Source: Panacagrimonas sp963975245 | Lineage (GTDB): Bacteria; Pseudomonadota; Gammaproteobacteria; Nevskiales; Nevskiaceae | NCBI GenBank assembly: GCA_963975245.1 | Contig: CAXBFJ010000010.1 | Location: 92,488 to 156,487 of the forward strand | Direction of reading: 5' to 3' | DNA: 64,000 bases | Shown: positions 61,193-64,000 of the stretch, piece by piece | Numbering within the stretch: the first letter of the stretch is position 1 | How the letters are laid out: each line of letters begins with the position of its first letter | The notes under the pieces: generated by a model | Databases searched by the model: none | Seen by the model: the letters and a program-made list of their open reading frames with translations, nothing else | Told to the model about the DNA's origin: nothing | Program-made: the position numbers and the translations under genes

Positions 61193-61666
61193 ATGTCCCG
61201 TCGTCGTAAACCCGAAGTCCGCGTCATCCTGCCCGATCCCAAGTACAAGAACCTGGTCGTGACCAAGTTCATGAACATGGTCATGCAGGACGGCAAGAAA
61301 TCTGTAGCCGAGAAAATTGTGTACGGCGCGCTGACTCAGATTGCGACCAAGAAGAATGCCGAAGAGCCCGCTAGCGTGCTTGAGCAGGCATTCGAGAATG
61401 TGGCTCCTGCCGTTGAGGTCAAGTCACGCCGCGTCGGTGGTGCAACCTATCAGGTGCCGGTTGAAGTGCGTGCCGTGCGCCGCACCACGCTGGCCATGCG
61501 CTGGGTCATTGATGCAGCGACCAAGCGCGGCGAAAAATCCATGGCTGACCGCATTGCGGGCGAGCTGATGGATGCCGCGGAGCATCGCGGCGCAGCTGTC
61601 AAGAAGCGTGAAGATACGCACAAGATGGCTGAAGCCAACAAGGCATTCGCCCACTTCCGCTGGTAA
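61193..61666 (+). CDS. rpsG: 30S ribosomal protein S7
   Basis: 157 residues. S7 nucleates assembly of the 30S head by binding the 3' domain of 16S rRNA. RRRKPEVRVILPDPKY, FMNMVMQDGKKSVAEKIVYG and RVGGATYQVPVEVR are typical. The rpsL-rpsG spacer is only 16 nt, much shorter than in E. coli, where the ~96-nt spacer is the S7 autorepression site. A 118-nt spacer follows before fusA. Confidence 0.99.
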   Translation: MSRRRKPEVRVILPDPKYKNLVVTKFMNMVMQDGKKSVAEKIVYGALTQIATKKNAEEPASVLEQAFENVAPAVEVKSRRVGGATYQVPVEVRAVRRTTLAMRWVIDAATKRGEKSMADRIAGELMDAAEHRGAAVKKREDTHKMAEANKAFAHFRW

Positions 61667-61679
61667 GTCTGTTCCGAAA

Positions 61680-61695
61680 GGCTGAATGATCAGCC
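61680..61695 (+). other. Short stem-loop in the rpsG-fusA spacer
   Basis: GGCTGA (61680-61685) and TCAGCC (61690-61695) form a 6-bp stem with an ATGA loop, 14 nt after the rpsG stop. No T-run follows. Possible mRNA stabiliser or regulatory site; weak. Confidence 0.4.
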
Positions 61696-61784
61696 CGAGT
61701 CTCGTTCGGCCAATTTCAATTCCGCAATTCGATTCGCTTGGTGTCTAAAGGAATTCGGATCGCGTTTCATCACTGAACTGCGCA

Positions 61785-63881
61785 ATGTCCCGTCAAACAC
61801 CCATCAATCTTTACCGGAATATCGGTATCTCAGCCCACATCGATGCGGGCAAGACCACCACCACCGAGCGTGTGTTGTTCTACACCGGTGTGAACCACAA
61901 GATTGGTGAAGTTCATGATGGCGCCGCCACCATGGACTGGATGGAGCAGGAACAGGAGCGTGGCATCACGATCACCTCCGCTGCCACGACCTGCTTCTGG
62001 GCGGGCATGGCACAGCAGTTTGATCAGCATCGAATCAACATCATCGACACCCCGGGGCACGTTGACTTCACGATCGAAGTTGAGCGTTCCATGCGCGTGC
62101 TCGACGGCGCCTGCATGATCTACTGCGCTGTTGGTGGTGTGCAGCCGCAGTCGGAAACGGTATGGCGTCAGGCCACCAAGTACAAAGTGCCTCGTCTGGC
62201 CTTCGTCAACAAGATGGATCGCAGCGGCGCAGACTTCTTCAAGGTTTACGAGCAGATGAAGAAGCGCCTCGGCGCTAACCCCATTCCCATCCAGATTCCC
62301 ATCGGTGCGGAAGAAGGGTTCAAGGGCGTGGTCGACCTGGTCAAGATGAAGTCTATTCTCTGGAATGAGGAAGACCGCGGCATCACCTTTGACTATGGTG
62401 ATATTCCCGCCAATCTGGCAGAGCAGGCCAAGGAGTGGCGCGAGAAGATGGTGGAAGCTGCGGCTGAAACCTCAGAAGAATTGATGGACAAGTACCTCGA
62501 AGAGGGTGACCTGTCCGAAGCTGACATCAAGGCGGGTCTGCGCCAGCGCACACTCGCGCTCGAGATCATTCCGATGATGTGCGGCTCCGCATTCAAGAAC
62601 AAGGGCGTGCAGGCCATGCTTGACGCCGTGATCGAGCTGCTCCCGGCGCCGACCGACGTGCCGCCAATGGAAGCGCACGACGTTGATGACTACGAGAAGC
62701 GCGTCATCCGCAAGGCTGACGACAAAGAGCCGTTCTCCGCATTGGCGTTCAAGATCATGACCGACAAATACGTCGGCCAGCTGACCTTCGTTCGTGTGTA
62801 TTCCGGCGTGCTCAACGCTGGTGACAGCGTGTACAACTCCCGCAATGGCAAATCAGAGCGCATTGGCCGACTGCTGCAGATGCACGCCAACAACCGCGAA
62901 GAAATCAAAAGCGTCTGTGCTGGCGACATCGCCGCCTGCGTTGGTCTGAAGGATGTGTATACGGGCACCACGCTCGCAGACAAGGAAAAGCCGGTTGTTC
63001 TGGAGCGCATGGTGTTCCCGGAGCCGGTCATCAGCCAGGCGGTGGAACCCAAGACCAAGGCCGACCAGGAAAAGATGGGCATCGCGCTCAATCGACTGGC
63101 TCAGGAAGATCCTTCGTTCCGTGTTTTCACCGACGAAGAATCTGGCCAGACCATCATCGCCGGCATGGGCGAGTTGCATCTGGAAATTCTGGTCGATCGC
63201 ATGCGCCGCGAGTTTGCAGTTGAAGCCAATGTGGGCGCACCTCAGGTGGCCTACCGCGAATCCATTCGCAAGAGCATCGAGTCCGAAGGCAAGTTCGTTC
63301 GCCAGTCCGGTGGCCGTGGTCAGTATGGCCATTGCTGGCTGAGACTCGAGCCGCAGGAGCCGGGCGCCGGATACGAGTTCGTCAATGCCATCGTCGGCGG
63401 CGTCATTCCCAAGGAATACGTGCCTGCAATCGACAAGGGCATTCAGGAAGCCATGAAGAATGGCGTCATCGCCGGTTATCCGGTGGTCGACCTGAAGGTC
63501 ACCTGCTATGACGGTTCCTACCATGACGTTGACTCCAACGAAATGGCGTTCAAAATCGCCGGATCCATGGGTTTCAAGGACGGCGTGCTGAAAGCCGATC
63601 CGTGCATTCTCGAGCCGATCATGGCCGTTGAAGTTGAAACGCCGGAAGATTACATGGGCGACGTGATGGGCGATCTCAACCGTCGTCGCGGCATGATTCT
63701 GGGCATGGACGACGTTGGCGGCATCAAGGCCCTCAAGGCTGAAGTTCCGCTTTCAGAAATGTTCGGGTACTCGACCTCGCTGCGCTCAATGAGCCAGGGT
63801 CGTGCCACCTACTCGATGGAATTCAAGAAGTATCAGGAAGCGCCGCGCAATATCGCGGACGGCCTGATGAAGAAAGACTGA
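61785..63881 (+). CDS. fusA: Elongation factor G
   Basis: 698 residues. EF-G drives translocation. G1 AHIDAGKTTTTERV, G2 region RGITITSAATTC, G3 DTPGHVDF, G4 NKMD, then domains II-V including QSGGRGQYGHCWL and RRRGMILGM. The N-terminus SRQTPINLYRNIGI and the overall length (704 in E. coli) fit canonical EF-G rather than the FusA2 form. Located between rpsG and tuf, the usual order. Confidence 0.99.
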   Translation: MSRQTPINLYRNIGISAHIDAGKTTTTERVLFYTGVNHKIGEVHDGAATMDWMEQEQERGITITSAATTCFWAGMAQQFDQHRINIIDTPGHVDFTIEVERSMRVLDGACMIYCAVGGVQPQSETVWRQATKYKVPRLAFVNKMDRSGADFFKVYEQMKKRLGANPIPIQIPIGAEEGFKGVVDLVKMKSILWNEEDRGITFDYGDIPANLAEQAKEWREKMVEAAAETSEELMDKYLEEGDLSEADIKAGLRQRTLALEIIPMMCGSAFKNKGVQAMLDAVIELLPAPTDVPPMEAHDVDDYEKRVIRKADDKEPFSALAFKIMTDKYVGQLTFVRVYSGVLNAGDSVYNSRNGKSERIGRLLQMHANNREEIKSVCAGDIAACVGLKDVYTGTTLADKEKPVVLERMVFPEPVISQAVEPKTKADQEKMGIALNRLAQEDPSFRVFTDEESGQTIIAGMGELHLEILVDRMRREFAVEANVGAPQVAYRESIRKSIESEGKFVRQSGGRGQYGHCWLRLEPQEPGAGYEFVNAIVGGVIPKEYVPAIDKGIQEAMKNGVIAGYPVVDLKVTCYDGSYHDVDSNEMAFKIAGSMGFKDGVLKADPCILEPIMAVEVETPEDYMGDVMGDLNRRRGMILGMDDVGGIKALKAEVPLSEMFGYSTSLRSMSQGRATYSMEFKKYQEAPRNIADGLMKKD

Positions 63882-63945
63882 TCGCGTCAAACATATTTCG
63901 TTAACTCAACTAATTCGCTAATCGCAGGAAGCAGAGGCAAATCTA

Positions 63946-64000
63946 ATGGCCAAGGAAAAATTCGAACGTATCAAGCCGCACGTGAATGTCGGCACGATTG
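63946..64000 (+). CDS. tuf: Elongation factor Tu (5' end, cut by window edge)
   Basis: Only the first 18 codons are in the window: AKEKFERIKPHVNVGTI, the invariant start of EF-Tu before the first G-domain loop. An AGAGG lies about 8 nt upstream of the ATG at 63946. Position after fusA is the standard str-operon order. The rest of the gene is beyond the window. Confidence 0.95.
   Translation, partial: MAKEKFERIKPHVNVGTI

Noticed and set aside
1..64000. CRISPR arrays, insertion sequences, prophage or toxin-antitoxin pairs
   Set aside because: No repeat-spacer pattern, transposase, phage gene or toxin-antitoxin arrangement was found anywhere in the window.

Overview
This window is housekeeping chromosome from a gammaproteobacterium. 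The evidence is the gene order: petABC - sspA-sspB - yraN - lpoA - rsmI - rnpB - a complete dcw division/cell-wall cluster (mraZ to ftsZ) - lpxC - dciA-like - M23 peptidase - secA. As I remember it, this is the backbone seen in Pseudomonas. The base composition is fairly GC-rich. I cannot fix the order or genus from sequence alone; the mix of genes would suit Nevskiales/Salinisphaerales-type or related marine lineages, but that is a guess.

Layout. 1-2945: the end of a polysaccharide export locus (3' end of an SLBB export protein) and two convergent sulfotransferase-like genes. 3210-5854: cytochrome bc1 (petABC), closed by a clear terminator. 6019-7220: sspA-sspB. 7240-10745 (minus): an apparent lpoA-yraN-FAD-oxidase operon, divergent from rsmI. 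11665-12037: RNase P RNA. 12122-14560/14641 (minus): an RND/MMPL permease. 15035-33085: the dcw cluster, sixteen genes on one strand, most joined by 4-nt stop/start overlaps, with an MraZ operator at the front and an AT-rich promoter region before ftsZ. 33195-38443: lpxC, a dciA-like gene, an M23 peptidase and secA. 38477-46892: a mixed accessory block (membrane protein, thiolase, penicillin-acylase-like hydrolase, MBL-fold hydrolase, AlkA-type glycosylase, DUF6868, VWA/CoxE-like protein, quinone oxidoreductase). 47042-54720: a tiny membrane ORF, tRNA-Ser(CGA), mltF, a sugar-dehydrogenase/cytochrome lipoprotein, an NAD(P)-binding protein and a DUF1631 protein. 54948-58757: metH, behind a striking palindrome. 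58842-60619: an unknown anchored protein, slyD and a small membrane protein. 60790-64000: the str operon rpsL-rpsG-fusA-tuf (tuf cut by the window edge).

How it works together. The central 18 kb makes and uses lipid II: MurC/D/E/F with Ddl and MurB build UDP-MurNAc-pentapeptide, MraY and MurG make lipid II, FtsW/FtsI polymerise and crosslink it at the septum, and FtsL/Q/A/Z build the divisome. RsmH (and RsmI nearby) methylate 16S rRNA C1402, and MraZ represses the cluster. LpxC, SecA, the LpoA-like protein, the M23 peptidase and MltF add envelope functions.

I found no CRISPR array, prophage, insertion sequence, defence island or obviously new multi-gene system. The signals most worth a second look are regulatory and structural: a 48-bp near-perfect palindrome overlapping the metH -10 element, nested dyads between ftsA and ftsZ, MraZ boxes over the mraZ promoter, leader hairpins before rpsL and lpxC, a perfect 32-bp palindrome after rnpB, and divergent genes sharing one CATG as both start codons.
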